In this document: one piece after another, positions 31,101 to 32,477 of the stretch
Numbering within the stretch: the stretch's first letter is position 1
Layout of the letters: each line of letters begins with the position of its first letter
Assembly: GCA_011763485.2 (NCBI GenBank)
Contig: JAANSK020272601.1
Span: forward strand, 1-32,619
Source of the DNA: Isoetes engelmannii
Lineage: Eukaryota; Streptophyta; Lycopodiopsida; Isoetales; Isoetaceae
Length of the DNA stretch: 32,619 nucleotides
Direction: 5' to 3'
Program-made: the position numbers and the translations under genes
The notes under the pieces: model-generated
The model's database searches: none
The model's input: the letters and a program-made list of their open reading frames with translations, nothing else
Told to the model about the DNA's origin: nothing

Positions 31101-31335
31101 CTCCATTTGATAAAATCTGTGAACAAGTATACCAAAGCTTCAAAGGCTAATAAAATGTTGGCTTTTAAAAATTATCATGTACGAGGATACAAGTGTTTTC
31201 GCAAACCTCTGGGTGAGTTTCCGGTGTCGGCTGTCCTGCAATAAACCTCGTCTGCTGTGCAAAGCGTTGTGGTGGGAAGAAAGAAGCTCGTCTGCACAAG
31301 ACGTTCCATCTTTGTAAAAACAATGCCTGGGGCAT
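1033..31335 (-). CDS. ICP55: Intermediate cleaving peptidase ICP55 / Xaa-Pro aminopeptidase 3 (M24B), 13 exons
   Basis: Minus-strand gene joined from exons 31335-31207, 31116-30856, 27628-27536, 27450-27247, 25767-25664, 21241-21175, 21105-20998, 19693-19601, 16649-16565, 16328-16258, 8497-8442, 8365-8305 and 1140-1033. All introns are GT-AG and phases agree, giving 1440 bases, 479 aa, close to the roughly 490 aa of Arabidopsis ICP55. Residues 1-34 are an Arg-rich presequence with few acidic residues. Residues ~45-200 form the AMP_N domain (MTDVVPYPYRQNANYLY, GCQQPGGVAV). Residues ~225-445 form the pita-bread M24 fold with metal ligands D296, D307, H383, E410 and E433, plus conserved H279 and H390. 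The family removes one N-terminal residue from mitochondrial proteins after MPP cleavage, which stabilises them; this role is inferred from homology. No stop or frameshift is seen, so the gene looks functional despite twelve introns of 69 bp to 7.8 kb. The residue before PVVGGG is Pro where Asn is usual. Confidence 0.93.
1167..1262. repeat. 48-bp tandem duplication in intron 12
   Basis: Two adjacent copies starting GCATTTC(A/G)CTTTGGCAAC (1167 and 1215) differ at a few positions. They lie about 30 bp before the acceptor of the last exon, on the upstream side in the transcript. Confidence 0.85.
1263..4290. other. Intron 12, unassigned part
   Basis: AT-rich intron sequence with no recognised gene. 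Frames of up to 143 codons (for example minus strand 1763-2194) are low-complexity and hydrophobic and match nothing I know. A 56-bp tandem duplication (2498-2553 and 2554-2609, unit starting ACACATAGC) is the only clear internal structure. Confidence 0.6.
4340..5870 (-). mobile_element. Copia retrotransposon fragment (zinc knuckle, protease, pre-integrase, integrase)
   Basis: Read on the minus strand from 5870 down, the fragment has an intact CCHC knuckle (KCYNCGEKGHFKNQC, ~5710-5765), the protease motif LLDSGATKHLTGEEQ (~5540-5590), the linker EFDKAGKHVIFPKGKAYLL (~5310-5360), the GAG-pre-integrase motif LWHQRFGHVTGLALVDL (~5180-5225) and integrase pieces RYFLTFIDD (~4750-4775) and FRSDNGGEY...NNFWGEAVLTACYLAN (~4390-4620). 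The order is that of Ty1/Copia pol. Frameshifts and stops break it, and reverse transcriptase, RNase H and both LTRs are missing. It sits in intron 12 in the same orientation as the host gene. Confidence 0.9.
5041..5055 (+). repeat. G15 homopolymer inside Copia fragment
   Basis: A run of fifteen G on the plus strand (C on the Copia coding strand) is followed by TC and GGGGGC. It breaks the Copia frame between pre-integrase and integrase. Its length may be a sequencing or assembly uncertainty. Confidence 0.9.
6398..7165 (+). CDS. Unknown ORF of family A retroelement, copy 1 (255 codons)
   Basis: I do not recognise a domain. Its protein aligns with the broken ORFs of element A: LELPWMDIHEQT / HEFPWMEFDVQT, LPLYMNLHTPFSCTHD / LPLYITLHIPFACPHD and MCLHLRNQVLIVLD / SCLHKGNQVLIVLH. 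It is acidic and rich in aromatic residues, with a conserved Cys-x-His pair. A frameshift near 7130 moves the C-terminal part (EWYRGRMLWF...QPWLLLWLN) to the frame of 7117-7341. It was probably a protein of more than 300 residues encoded between gag and the 3' LTR, where a Copia element would have pol. Confidence 0.55.
   Translation: MYIPEYAAPELIFECTCTPSKGGYESMYQKLDWSVLRNDYLLHASFVIWDEVFQHQVYTADFKNELVLELPWMDIHEQTAILTSIITKVSQCALDLPLYMNLHTPFSCTHDGKVEDNPNLDDCSGYISYPDIGGLTKKLKVSYMCLHLRNQVLIVLDTYDHQSLVTVKDHELMVQSADSVPGQLVVDQFETSNNTSLDLYDADMIGKWSLISDEIYEFYHGLKSDFLRKRYALQRYILLIWVISSMTLLMNRSYF
7117..7341 (+). CDS. C-terminal part of family A unknown ORF, shifted frame
   Basis: Contains KKREWYRGRMLWFNTNVKWQ followed by PWLLLWLNLLLMLN. 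This matches NREWYRSRRVWFKIKVQQPW...LSLLYMLN at the end of element A's second ORF. The hydrophobic PWLL-x-WL-x-LL-x-MLN end lies about 90 bp before the polypurine tract in both copies. Confidence 0.5.
   Translation: MGYKFHDAAYEQELFLKSHISRLNVYIRKKREWYRGRMLWFNTNVKWQPWLLLWLNLLLMLNSFQAALYLRGNT
7471..8300. other. Intron 12, stretch without recognisable feature
   Basis: AT-rich sequence next to the exon 11 donor. Only a small direct repeat (CTAGAAAGCTTGGTG twice, ~7750-7780) stands out. No reading frame matches a family I know. Confidence 0.5.
8305..8365 (-). CDS. ICP55: ICP55 exon 11 (last Glu ligand)
   Basis: This exon encodes residues 424-444: (K)YRGIGIRIEDDVLITNAGNE. E433 is the last metal ligand, in the invariant GIRIEDDVL motif, 23 residues after E410 as in E. 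coli PepP. The acceptor is AGTTTAG and the donor GAG|GTATGC. A 76-bp intron separates it from exon 10. Confidence 0.95.
8442..8497 (-). CDS. ICP55: ICP55 exon 10 (Glu ligand)
   Basis: This exon encodes residues 406-423 plus two bases of Lys424: IITIEPGLYIPAEETIPI. E410 is the glutamate metal ligand of the (I/V)EPG-x-Y-(I/F)P motif. The acceptor is ATATAG and the donor AA|GTGAGT. It lies 7.76 kb from exon 9, the longest intron of the gene. Confidence 0.95.
8875..9024 (-). repeat. 3' LTR of element B
   Basis: 150 bp. On the coding strand it is preceded by the purine-rich CAGCGGAAG (~9033-9025), a weak polypurine tract, and starts TGTTAGAATAAG. Confidence 0.85.
9128..9217 (-). pseudogene. Element B RNase H C-terminal tail
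   Basis: This piece encodes IVLPRTKGKNFVRFKEALRI followed by MKFKLKGEK and a stop. LPRTK-x-x-x-F-x-x-(F/L)K is the usual end of the Copia polyprotein. It lies about 100 bp inside the 3' LTR, and element A is inserted just upstream of it, in what reads as ADLQVSTSKQVGAAG. Confidence 0.8.
9261..9400 (-). repeat. 3' LTR of element A
   Basis: 140 bp, the same ends as the 5' LTR, but shorter by an internal deletion of about 38 bp. The polypurine tract abuts it at 9401. LTR divergence indicates that the insertion is not recent. Confidence 0.9.
9414..9989 (-). CDS. Element A unknown ORF, C-terminal part (191 codons)
   Basis: Begins SYSCLHKGNQVLIVLHNSEF, matching SYMCLHLRNQVLIVLD in the other copy, and ends with EWYRSRRVWFKIKVQQPWLL...SLLYMLN. 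The last residues read through the polypurine tract region toward the LTR. Cysteine pairs (CLSC, SCTC) occur in the middle. Function unknown. Confidence 0.55.
   Translation of the reverse strand: MTISYSCLHKGNQVLIVLHNSEFRKRDDLVFDRIALAGQLLKQSLTLDIVRLPKEYYELQVLQFMADRCLSCQVEDTKTFTAESLVSCTCLQNSAGHLHGFNCNLGLKASSMHEHGLFQRQKKLFYTVPCISKNREWYRSRRVWFKIKVQQPWLLMWLSLLYMLNLRTCYISGGMLVLGFLVLFFLCFESC
9979..10656 (-). CDS. Element A unknown ORF, N-terminal part (225 codons)
   Basis: No known domain recognised. Acidic, with a Cys pair region (IKQCVECSLDLQHED) and the blocks EFPWMEFDVQT and LPLYITLHIPFACPHDE shared with the plus-strand copy at 6398-7165. The frame breaks after TECLG compared with that copy, whose frame continues, so this is the front half of one original protein. 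Confidence 0.55.
   Translation of the reverse strand: MFMIIIPFHLMIFGMRLQLWQIGRGDTDVYQESISHTFCHDDYKIVEHLGEEQAAWTKQEEGVLMEKSGLMQNIWNETVAYAERPIKQCVECSLDLQHEDSFESLLFDMALQYEVLDNTYLHSSSEIMDQFLEEQFAENIHGIIGAKEELVHEFPWMEFDVQTDELLSILFQVNHHVLQLPLYITLHIPFACPHDERMENYSNLTECLGVCCLYRCWRIEQVVDN
10855..11523 (-). CDS. Element A gag-like ORF (222 codons)
   Basis: Its C-terminal part (LIAPLNGKLLTIHNYEEWRF then QMTWSLISQGLWHVVGG) matches the start of Copia gag, where a small residue-rich L-x-G-x-NY-x-x-W-x-x-x-M...LW-x-V-x-G pattern is usual. The first 150 residues are of unknown origin and may be translated leader. The gag stops at 10855, before any zinc knuckle. Confidence 0.6.
   Translation of the reverse strand: MVETIFGDPNEEEAIFCPSKKCIKLHADSGSFVTREGRGDIVQKIFDRFGVIDAEFERFGVRMAGYEAEAESRISIIWPQLFLARGFFGDLVGLGQAWSYGKEEPNLDKDLELAPWKSCSLDHQDFCKISSYFFLDFSLISYLCYCTCDTTGLLDNLIMVYFSSDSAKQLYQLIAPLNGKLLTIHNYEEWRFQMTWSLISQGLWHVVGGNNCLATLDEEDKV
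11730..12055. repeat. ~190-bp tandem duplication in element A leader
   Basis: AATCTTGCAAGATT opens both units (11730 and 11921). Both then contain GAATCTCT-C--AGATTT, runs of TTCTAGACCCG and CTTGCA...CAAGAAAAA. It lies between the primer-binding site and the gag-like ORF, where untranslated packaging or promoter sequence is expected. Confidence 0.75.
12145..12324 (-). repeat. 5' LTR of element A
   Basis: 180 bp, TGTTAGAATATGACATATTA...GGGTTTCTTCA on the coding strand, with TG/CA ends. It carries about 38 bp (ATATATGCTAGAATG... on the plus strand) missing from the 3' LTR. The plus-strand context TTTATAGAGAAGCC reads on the coding strand as a possible TATA-like CTCTATAAAG. Confidence 0.9.
12379..13300 (-). 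pseudogene. Element B gag, zinc knuckle and protease remnants
   Basis: On the minus strand, gag contributes EILVNLPSQYDVVAGRIRYD (~13140-13205). The zinc knuckle reads KCNNYCEKGHVRSEC (~12935-12980) with one extra residue between the first two cysteines. The protease motif reads LLDSDATKHLTGEK (~12725-12765) with the active-site Gly changed to Asp. The linker SEFDKAGKHVVFF (~12390-12430) would lead to pre-integrase, which is gone. The element is clearly dead. Confidence 0.85.
12468..12723. repeat. 128-bp tandem duplication in element B
   Basis: Copies 12468-12595 and 12596-12723 begin GCATAACCCCATCGTCTCTA and differ at only a few positions. 128 is not a multiple of three, so the duplication shifts the Copia frame just after protease. 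Confidence 0.9.
14040..14208 (-). repeat. 5' LTR of element B
   Basis: 169 bp, matching 8875-9024 over most of its length (shared AAACTCAAGAGAG, AATCAGCACAAAGGAAAG and AATATTTCTAGCATGC on the plus strand). About 20 bp near CGTCTCTACTAAGATAACA is absent from the 3' copy. The primer-binding site follows at 14039-14028. Confidence 0.85.
14355..14480 (-). pseudogene. Copia RNase H tail fragment
   Basis: On the minus strand this reads QSILDLQYCTTSRQLANGVA, then KPLTGSGFKQMKQLLGVQF and a stop. L-x-YC-x-T-x-x-Q-x-A-x-G-x-x-KPL and LLGV are hallmarks of the Copia polyprotein C-terminus. No LTR was found directly after it. Confidence 0.8.
14481..15590 (+). other. Possible LTR end and internal leader of an unassigned retroelement
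   Basis: AATTCTAACA|TGATATCAGATC at ~14733-14754 resembles an LTR end followed by a degenerate initiator-tRNA-Met primer site (TGGTATCAGAGC). The following kilobase contains an 88-codon frame (15220-15486) rich in Leu, Glu and Val, with no recognised domain and self-similar pieces (VDL(K/N)(G/D)L, LVAD). It may be a leader or gag of an element related to A. Evidence is weak. Confidence 0.35.
15599..15908. repeat. Imperfect ~165-bp tandem duplication
   Basis: Units start at CA(C/T)ATCTGTTTGTCT (15599 and 15762) and end with CCTGCATGATCTGCGTCTGT (to 15735 and 15908). Differences are frequent, so this is an old event. It lies in intron 10. Confidence 0.8.
15931..16149 (-). pseudogene. Copia reverse transcriptase-RNase H junction fragment
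   Basis: On the minus strand it reads MLHYRHAGGSIIYALLEGQI ... QIHWIAAKQILAYLKGTMDE. This corresponds to the Copia block VGSLIYL...RPDI...HW-x-AAK(R)ILRYLKGT-x-x-GI. It is a scrap with no other pol domain next to it. Confidence 0.85.
16258..16328 (-). CDS. ICP55: ICP55 exon 9 (His ligand)
   Basis: This exon encodes residues 382-405: GHYLGLDVHDCSSISNGKPL then EPGV. H383 is the histidine metal ligand and H390 the second conserved histidine of the HYLG-x-DVHD motif. The acceptor is ATGTCAG and the donor GTG|GTAAGT. Phase 1 in, phase 0 out. Confidence 0.95.
16565..16649 (-). CDS. ICP55: ICP55 exon 8
   Basis: This exon encodes residues 354-381 and one base of Gly382: SKVLFEGVVKLGI, then LNPTSV. 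It aligns with the family block (E)LLxxGLxxxGIL...YxxxxPTSxGHYLG. The acceptor is AACTACAG. I chose donor GTAG|GTTTGC over the nearby TCA|GTAGGT because only the former rebuilds S-V-G-H-Y with exon 9. Most of this exon is tandemly duplicated upstream (see 16911-17233). Confidence 0.9.
16589..17233. repeat. ~320-bp tandem duplication covering most of exon 8
   Basis: Unit 1 (16589-16910) and unit 2 (16911-17233) both run from TGTACTCTTCAAATG to AATGGCATCAT. The right unit holds a copy of the first 60 bases of ICP55 exon 8 and its acceptor. Identity is high but several substitutions and small indels have accumulated. Confidence 0.9.
16911..16969 (-). pseudogene. Dead copy of ICP55 exon 8
   Basis: The acceptor AACTACAG and first codons TCC AAG GTT CTG are retained. 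A 2-base deletion (CTGTTTGAAGG to CTGTGAAGG) then gives an immediate TGA. The last 25 bases of the exon and the donor lie outside the duplicated unit, so this copy cannot be spliced as an exon at its original borders. In the transcript it precedes the real exon by 320 bases. Confidence 0.85.
17227..17332. repeat. Short tandem duplication (57 bp)
   Basis: GCATCATCTCACTA...CATCTCAATATTA-GCATG and TTCAATTCAAGAACAT occur twice (17227 and 17284), adjacent to the larger exon 8 duplication. Confidence 0.85.
17704..18279 (+). pseudogene. Copia gag-protease remnant ORF (191 codons)
   Basis: The first 60 residues are Gln/Lys/Leu-rich and probably coiled coil (EQLLMQQDMKLQKQNKQLK). KKTCHNFYHKKGPYFKGD at ~residues 73-90 is a decayed CCHC knuckle (CHN-C-KKGH-x-x-x-x-C expected): Cys is replaced by Tyr, His by Pro, and the last Cys is lost. 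SEAEFLYHVTVILDYENSRV further on lies where the protease aspartate motif would be, but the DSG triad is absent. Confidence 0.6.
18511..18808 (+). repeat. 148-bp tandem duplication inside Copia remnant
   Basis: Units 18511-18658 and 18659-18806 are nearly identical (few differences, for example GGCAGCACC/AAAGCACC and AAATGAT/GATCATT). Each encodes the Copia piece KYMKEFL...FNMIDRMPSP. The near identity suggests a much more recent event than the decay of the surrounding element. Confidence 0.9.
19601..19693 (-). CDS. ICP55: ICP55 exon 7
   Basis: This exon encodes residues 323-353: KEVYELVLKAQNECIAMCYP then GITLCELHRHA. It aligns with the (Q)EELYDLILQTNKECI...PG helix region of ICP55. The acceptor is TTTTCAG and the donor GCA|GTACGTAA is strong. 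Phase 0 at both ends. Confidence 0.92.
20475..20548 (-). pseudogene. tRNA-like sequence (degenerate tRNA or SINE head)
   Basis: On the minus strand, 74 bases fold as a cloverleaf with weak stems. Acceptor GGGCCTA/TAACCCC pairs at 5 of 7 positions, the D arm is TAGTTGAGTTGGG (box A-like), and the T arm GTAGG-TTCGAGT-CCTAC is perfect and contains box B GGTTCGAGTCC. The anticodon arm is poor; position 34-36 would be CAC, with C instead of U at position 33. A TTTT run follows about 20 bases downstream (20453-20456), a possible Pol III stop. It lies in ICP55 intron 7, in sense orientation. Not a functional tRNA in my view. Confidence 0.55.
20560..20990. other. Intron 7, nothing recognised
   Basis: AT-rich intron sequence between the tRNA-like element and the exon 6b donor, with no reading frame or repeat that I recognise. 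Confidence 0.5.
20998..21105 (-). CDS. ICP55: ICP55 exon 6b (first two metal ligands)
   Basis: This exon encodes residues 287-322: VREGELVLMDAGCEFYGYVS followed by DVTRTWAPDG. D296 and D307 are the two aspartate metal ligands, with the family's 11-residue spacing. It is separated from 6a by a 69-bp intron that has no stop and keeps frame. The donor CAG|GTTGTT is weaker than the others in the gene. Confidence 0.93.
21175..21241 (-). CDS. ICP55: ICP55 exon 6a
   Basis: This exon encodes the end of codon 264 to residue 286: FPPVVGGGANGSTIHYSRND and RP. The VVGGG-N-x-x-x-IHY-x-x-N signature is diagnostic of aminopeptidase P, and H279 matches the conserved proton-shuttle histidine of the family. 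The acceptor is CCACTTAG and the donor is CCT|GTAAAA. It lies 4.4 kb from exon 5. Confidence 0.93.
21560..21796 (+). CDS. Possible captured or nested exon, antisense to ICP55
   Basis: A 71-codon plus-strand frame of balanced composition: HIDFSSDDDMDERNSVKLLE then MSTRRLVARICLNEGKVIVE and YKLPDKDDLSQLKMYIPGL. It ends at CTCCAG|GTAAATC, a good splice donor, and starts near a possible acceptor TTGCAAG. It does not look like Copia sequence and I do not recognise the family. It may be a gene fragment carried by a transposon or an exon of an antisense gene. No second exon was found. Confidence 0.35.
   Translation, partial: FSKKALGLQADATREHIDFSSDDDMDERNSVKLLEMSTRRLVARICLNEGKVIVEYKLPDKDDLSQLKMYIPGLQVNL
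21800..22370. other. Intron 5, nothing recognised
   Basis: Sequence between the possible captured exon and Copia fragment D. Only short frames and no clear repeat were seen. Confidence 0.45.
22374..24030 (-). mobile_element. Copia fragment D: primer site, gag, zinc knuckle, protease
   Basis: Coding strand minus. Primer-binding site TGGTATCAAAGC at 24027-24016, abutting a probable LTR end (ACCATCCCCA). Gag at 23530-23102 (NVRDYVQQFKGLKEKYFAAG, YGLKGLPREYQSITEFYKL). Zinc knuckle CWYCDKKGQ at ~22920-22885, with His changed to Gln and the last Cys lost. Protease WLLDSGATKHLAVSVMLFS at ~22545-22485. It stops before integrase. The LTR right border (perhaps near 24235) and the 3' LTR were not identified. 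Confidence 0.85.
23102..23530 (-). pseudogene. Copia gag ORF of fragment D (142 codons)
   Basis: The capsid-type Copia gag core is recognisable from the pattern W-x-x-L-x-x-x...L-x-x-x-x-N-V-x-(D/E)Y-x-x-x-F-x-x-L...L-x-x-LP-x-x-Y. The protein ends before the nucleocapsid knuckle because of a frameshift near 23100. Confidence 0.8.
24082..24159. repeat. 39-bp tandem duplication in LTR-like region
   Basis: TGGTGAAAAATTCTGAGATA followed by ATACCTGA(C/T)TTTT occurs at 24082 and 24121. It lies in the probable LTR of fragment D. Confidence 0.85.
24642..25039. mobile_element. 398-bp element with perfect 17-bp terminal inverted repeats
   Basis: ATGGTTGCACCGAAACA (24642-24658) is the exact reverse complement of 25023-25039. 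The left interior is rich in CGAAAC/CGCAAC units and the right in TTTCGTT, so the inverted similarity extends loosely inward. There is no transposase frame. CTATAT occurs near both ends (24638 and 25041), but not as a clean target-site duplication. It fits a MITE of a DNA transposon; the superfamily is unclear. Confidence 0.75.
25040..25660. other. Intron 5, possible LTR scrap and unassigned sequence
   Basis: 25094-25150 (TGTTAGTCACCAGGAGC...GCTAACCTGGC) loosely resembles the LTR start at 17484 (TGTTACTGATGAGG...GCTGACCTGGC). The rest holds nothing I recognise. Confidence 0.35.
25664..25767 (-). CDS. ICP55: ICP55 exon 5
   Basis: This exon encodes residues 230-263 plus two bases of codon 264. 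The acceptor is TTCAAAAG. The peptide AFVRTMQISSFWPHEHVLAA is followed by TVEYECKIRGAQRM, which matches the family's VEYECR-RGA-RMAF strand. The donor is GC|GTAAGT, phase 2, and is completed by the first base of exon 6a. Confidence 0.92.
25800..26670. other. Intron 4, left part, nothing recognised
   Basis: No family is recognised. An 88-codon plus-strand frame at 26403-26669 is of ordinary composition but matches nothing I know. Confidence 0.45.
26677..26782. repeat. Degenerate relative of the 24642-25039 element end
   Basis: GTTTCG...TTTGTTTCGTTGCAGAGGTTTAGCAA and GTGTTGCAGTGCAACTAT follow the same order as 24950-25039 (TTTGTTTCATTCATTGCAGAAGCTTAGCAA, ATGTTTCGGTGCAACCAT). Only the right part is preserved. 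Confidence 0.55.
26830..27090 (+). pseudogene. Copia RNase H fragment
   Basis: Plus strand reads AAKQIRPATEQIFYKG (~26885-26940), ADFAGNDLDNRSSTTGLSNG (~26967-27030) and FQKQMIAITTEAEF (~27045-27090). These correspond to the Copia RNase H blocks AAK(R)ILRYLKGT, DADFAG-x-x-(D)-x-(R)KST(S/T)G and KKQ-x-x-(A/V)-x-STTEAEY. Frame changes between the blocks show decay. Confidence 0.75.
27247..27450 (-). CDS. ICP55: ICP55 exon 4
   Basis: This exon encodes residues 162-229, beginning after an 85-bp intron with acceptor ATGCAG. It covers the linker between the AMP_N and catalytic domains and contains RWVKSPSEINLMR, the family's conserved R-x-x-KSP-x-E-(I/L)-x-LMR helix that opens the catalytic domain. 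The donor is CAG|GTATTA, phase 0. Confidence 0.92.
27536..27628 (-). CDS. ICP55: ICP55 exon 3
   Basis: This exon encodes residues 131-161 and lies 3.2 kb from exon 2. The acceptor is TTGCAG, followed by KAIWDGLVAGTAAA, which aligns with the WEGEVAGVDAA block of ICP55. It ends at ...SVKDISK with donor AAA|GTAAGA. Phase 0 at both ends. Some family positions are relaxed (WDGLV for WEGEV). Confidence 0.88.
27700..28320. other. Intron 2, near exon 3, nothing recognised
   Basis: AT-rich sequence without reading frames or repeats that I recognise. Confidence 0.45.
28323..28431. repeat. 55-bp tandem duplication
   Basis: GATCCTGGATA(C/A)CCAGATTGT followed by ATGAAATTAGTT(C/G)CT occurs at 28323 and 28378. 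Confidence 0.85.
28701..29083. repeat. ~200-bp tandem duplication
   Basis: Units 28701-28884 and 28908-29083 share CTATTTCTAAAACATGTAT, GAACAATGTAGCTTGTCCAT, CGGAGCATGACTCTGGGC and AGGATAGGGCC with scattered differences and small deletions. The plus-strand frame at 28533-28766 and the minus-strand frame at 28583-28807 lie across it and appear non-coding. Confidence 0.9.
29084..29559. other. Intron 2, possible LINE-derived downstream part
   Basis: This follows the zinc-binding remnant on the minus strand and holds a 77-codon frame (29275-29508) with no recognised motif. It may be the same decayed element. Near 29100 there is a TATATAT tract. Confidence 0.35.
29560..29700 (-). pseudogene. LINE-type retroelement remnant (C-terminal zinc-binding region)
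   Basis: On the minus strand, SSHHLGVEVGRWRG (~29655-29700) is followed in the next frame by CTCKVCGSDEVKDEDRFILR and CPAYQNFE (~29570-29655). The pattern L-x-x-E-x-GRW-x-G...C-x-x-C-x-x-x-x-x-x-(V/E)-x-DE-x-x-F-x-x-x-C-x-x-Y is common at the C-terminus of non-LTR reverse transcriptase proteins. A frameshift separates the halves. No reverse transcriptase core was found. Confidence 0.5.
29701..30840. other. Intron 2, near exon 2, nothing recognised
   Basis: No conserved frame was recognised on either strand. It may include the decayed body of the LINE-like element, but no motif supports this. Confidence 0.45.
30856..31116 (-). CDS. ICP55: ICP55 exon 2 (AMP_N domain)
   Basis: This exon encodes residues 44-130 after a 90-bp intron (acceptor TTCACAG, donor GAG|GTACAT). 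It carries the most recognisable part of the aminopeptidase P N-terminal domain: GEIMPGI, then KKMTDVVPYPYRQNANYLY, GCQQPGGVAV and CMFMPDLDPE, which match plant ICP55 proteins nearly position for position. Phase 0 at both ends. Confidence 0.93.
31207..31335 (-). CDS. ICP55: ICP55 exon 1 (mitochondrial presequence)
   Basis: This exon encodes residues 1-43. I chose the ATG at 31335 because it begins a typical mitochondrial targeting peptide (MPQALFLQRWNVLCRRASFF...) rich in Arg and hydrophobic residues, followed by GQPTPETHPE, which aligns with the GQPTP(A/E)(S/T)HP motif at the mature start of plant homologues. The donor is GAG|GTTTGC, phase 0. The frame stays open upstream to about 31656, so a longer N-terminus cannot be excluded, but that stretch runs through a hairpin repeat and is unlikely to be coding. 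Confidence 0.85.
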
Positions 31336-31450
31336 TTCGTCGGCCAGACGTATTTCTTTTTCGCCTATACCACCGGATGTTAAGGTCGGGCGGAGCGGAG
31401 GCTTTTGCGACCTGTAATGTGGCGACGCGGTGCCGAGCAACTTTACGTAA

Positions 31451-31562
31451 TGTGGAATGCCATCTCTGGGATGGCATTCCTGCGTGGAGGGGATCCACGT
31501 CAGCAATTGGGAGTGCCTACGTGGATCCCCTCCACGCAGGAATGCCAGACTGGCATTCCACA
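31451..31562. repeat. Foldback element with 29-bp perfect stem, upstream of ICP55
   Basis: 31472-31500 is the exact reverse complement of 31519-31547, around an 18-base loop. TGTGGAATGCCA (31451-31462) pairs exactly with 31551-31562 as an outer arm. GGAATGCCA at 31453 can alternatively pair with TGGCATTCC at 31472-31480. The element is GC-rich compared with its surroundings. It lies 116-227 bases before the ICP55 start codon, so it may be in the 5' UTR or promoter. No clear target-site duplication. Confidence 0.9.
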
Positions 31563-32340
31563 ACATCAAGGAAAGCCTTTCCCAGCAATGGCGATGGCGG
31601 CCGATGGCGATGGCAATGACTGTGGTTCTTTCCTCTTTCTTTCTTGCCATTTTCACGGCTATGGCAGAGCTGCAACTACAATGGCGGGCGGTTATGGCGC
31701 CTGCTTCCCCTAAGTTTGCTGTTGATCTTTGTTTTTCGCAAGTCTTTCCCCTAAGTTTTGCTTCCCCTGTCTTTCTCTAAGTTTTGCTTCTTAATCCTAA
31801 GATTTGCGTCTTAATCCCCTGTTTTTCTGACGTTTTCGATACTGATCTCTGTTTTCCCTAGCTATGGCGACCCTGCATCCCAAATCACAGCCTCGCCGGA
31901 TCACAGCGCTGCCCAAATCACAGCCTCGCCGGATCTGGCTATGGCTACTCCAAGCTGGGTTTTGAAAAAGAGGATGTGGAGCTGCCTAGCGTTTCCAGGC
32001 TTCAGAAGAAAAAAGAGTGCTCTCTTAGGAAGAGCTCTAAACAGTTTCAAGCCGCGTCCTTTGACATGCACGAGCATTGCAAGTTTTTTAGAATAAAATC
32101 CCGTTTTTGGTAATGGGTTGGACGATCTGTTTGTGAGGGACCTGCAAGCCGGAAAGAACACAAAACCGGAGCTCAAAAAACACAAAACCAAACAAAAACA
32201 CAAGAACATTGCCACACCTAAGCTAGGACGAGCTCCAATAGATGTTGCTTGATGGCGATCCGAGCATCAGAGAGTGAAAAACAGAGCATGAAAACGCGGC
32301 AGCTGCAGAGAGTGAAAAACAGAGCATGAAAAGATGAAAA
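31563..32340. other. Upstream region of ICP55, no proven gene
   Basis: It contains GATGGC-rich sequence (31580-31620), CTAAGTTTTGCTTC-type short repeats (31690-31800), a 24-bp direct repeat CCCAAATCACAGCC... (31877 and 31912) and a repeated GAGAGTGAAAAACAGAGCAT (32270 and 32309). Several overlapping frames on both strands are about 100 codons long without recognised motifs. It could hold the promoter and 5' UTR of ICP55 and perhaps the start of a divergent transcript. Confidence 0.4.
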
Positions 32341-32362
32341 GCGGCAAAAACGGAGGGGTACC

Positions 32363-32372
32363 GACACGTGTC
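32363..32372. promoter_or_regulatory. G-box palindrome 1
   Basis: GACACGTGTC is a perfect 10-bp palindrome with the CACGTG core bound by plant bZIP and bHLH factors. It is about 1.03 kb upstream of the ICP55 start codon. Confidence 0.5.
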
Positions 32373-32416
32373 AGTCAGTGTCAGAATGACGACCCATTTG
32401 TCATTCTTGCTTAGAA

Positions 32417-32436
32417 AGATCGCCACGTGGCGATCT
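32417..32436. promoter_or_regulatory. G-box in a 20-bp perfect palindrome
   Basis: The segment is symmetric about CCACGTGG, with arms AGATCGCCAC and GTGGCGATCT. The G-box core and a second G-box 45 bases away suggest a regulatory cluster, or structure from a small repeat. A further 8-bp inverted repeat AGAATGAC/GTCATTCT (32383-32407) lies between them. Confidence 0.5.
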
Positions 32437-32477
32437 CTTACTGGATAAAAAACAAGAATGTATAACCCACTTTCCTT

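Noticed and set aside
31175-31498. 107-codon minus-strand frame overlapping exon 1
   Set aside because: It uses another frame than the one giving a targeting peptide and GQPTPETHPE; it has no similarity to the family and runs into the hairpin repeat.
31336-31656. N-terminal extension of exon 1 to the upstream ATG at 31656
   Set aside because: The frame is open, but it would translate the foldback element and give a 150-residue leader unlike any ICP55; the ATG at 31335 gives a normal presequence.
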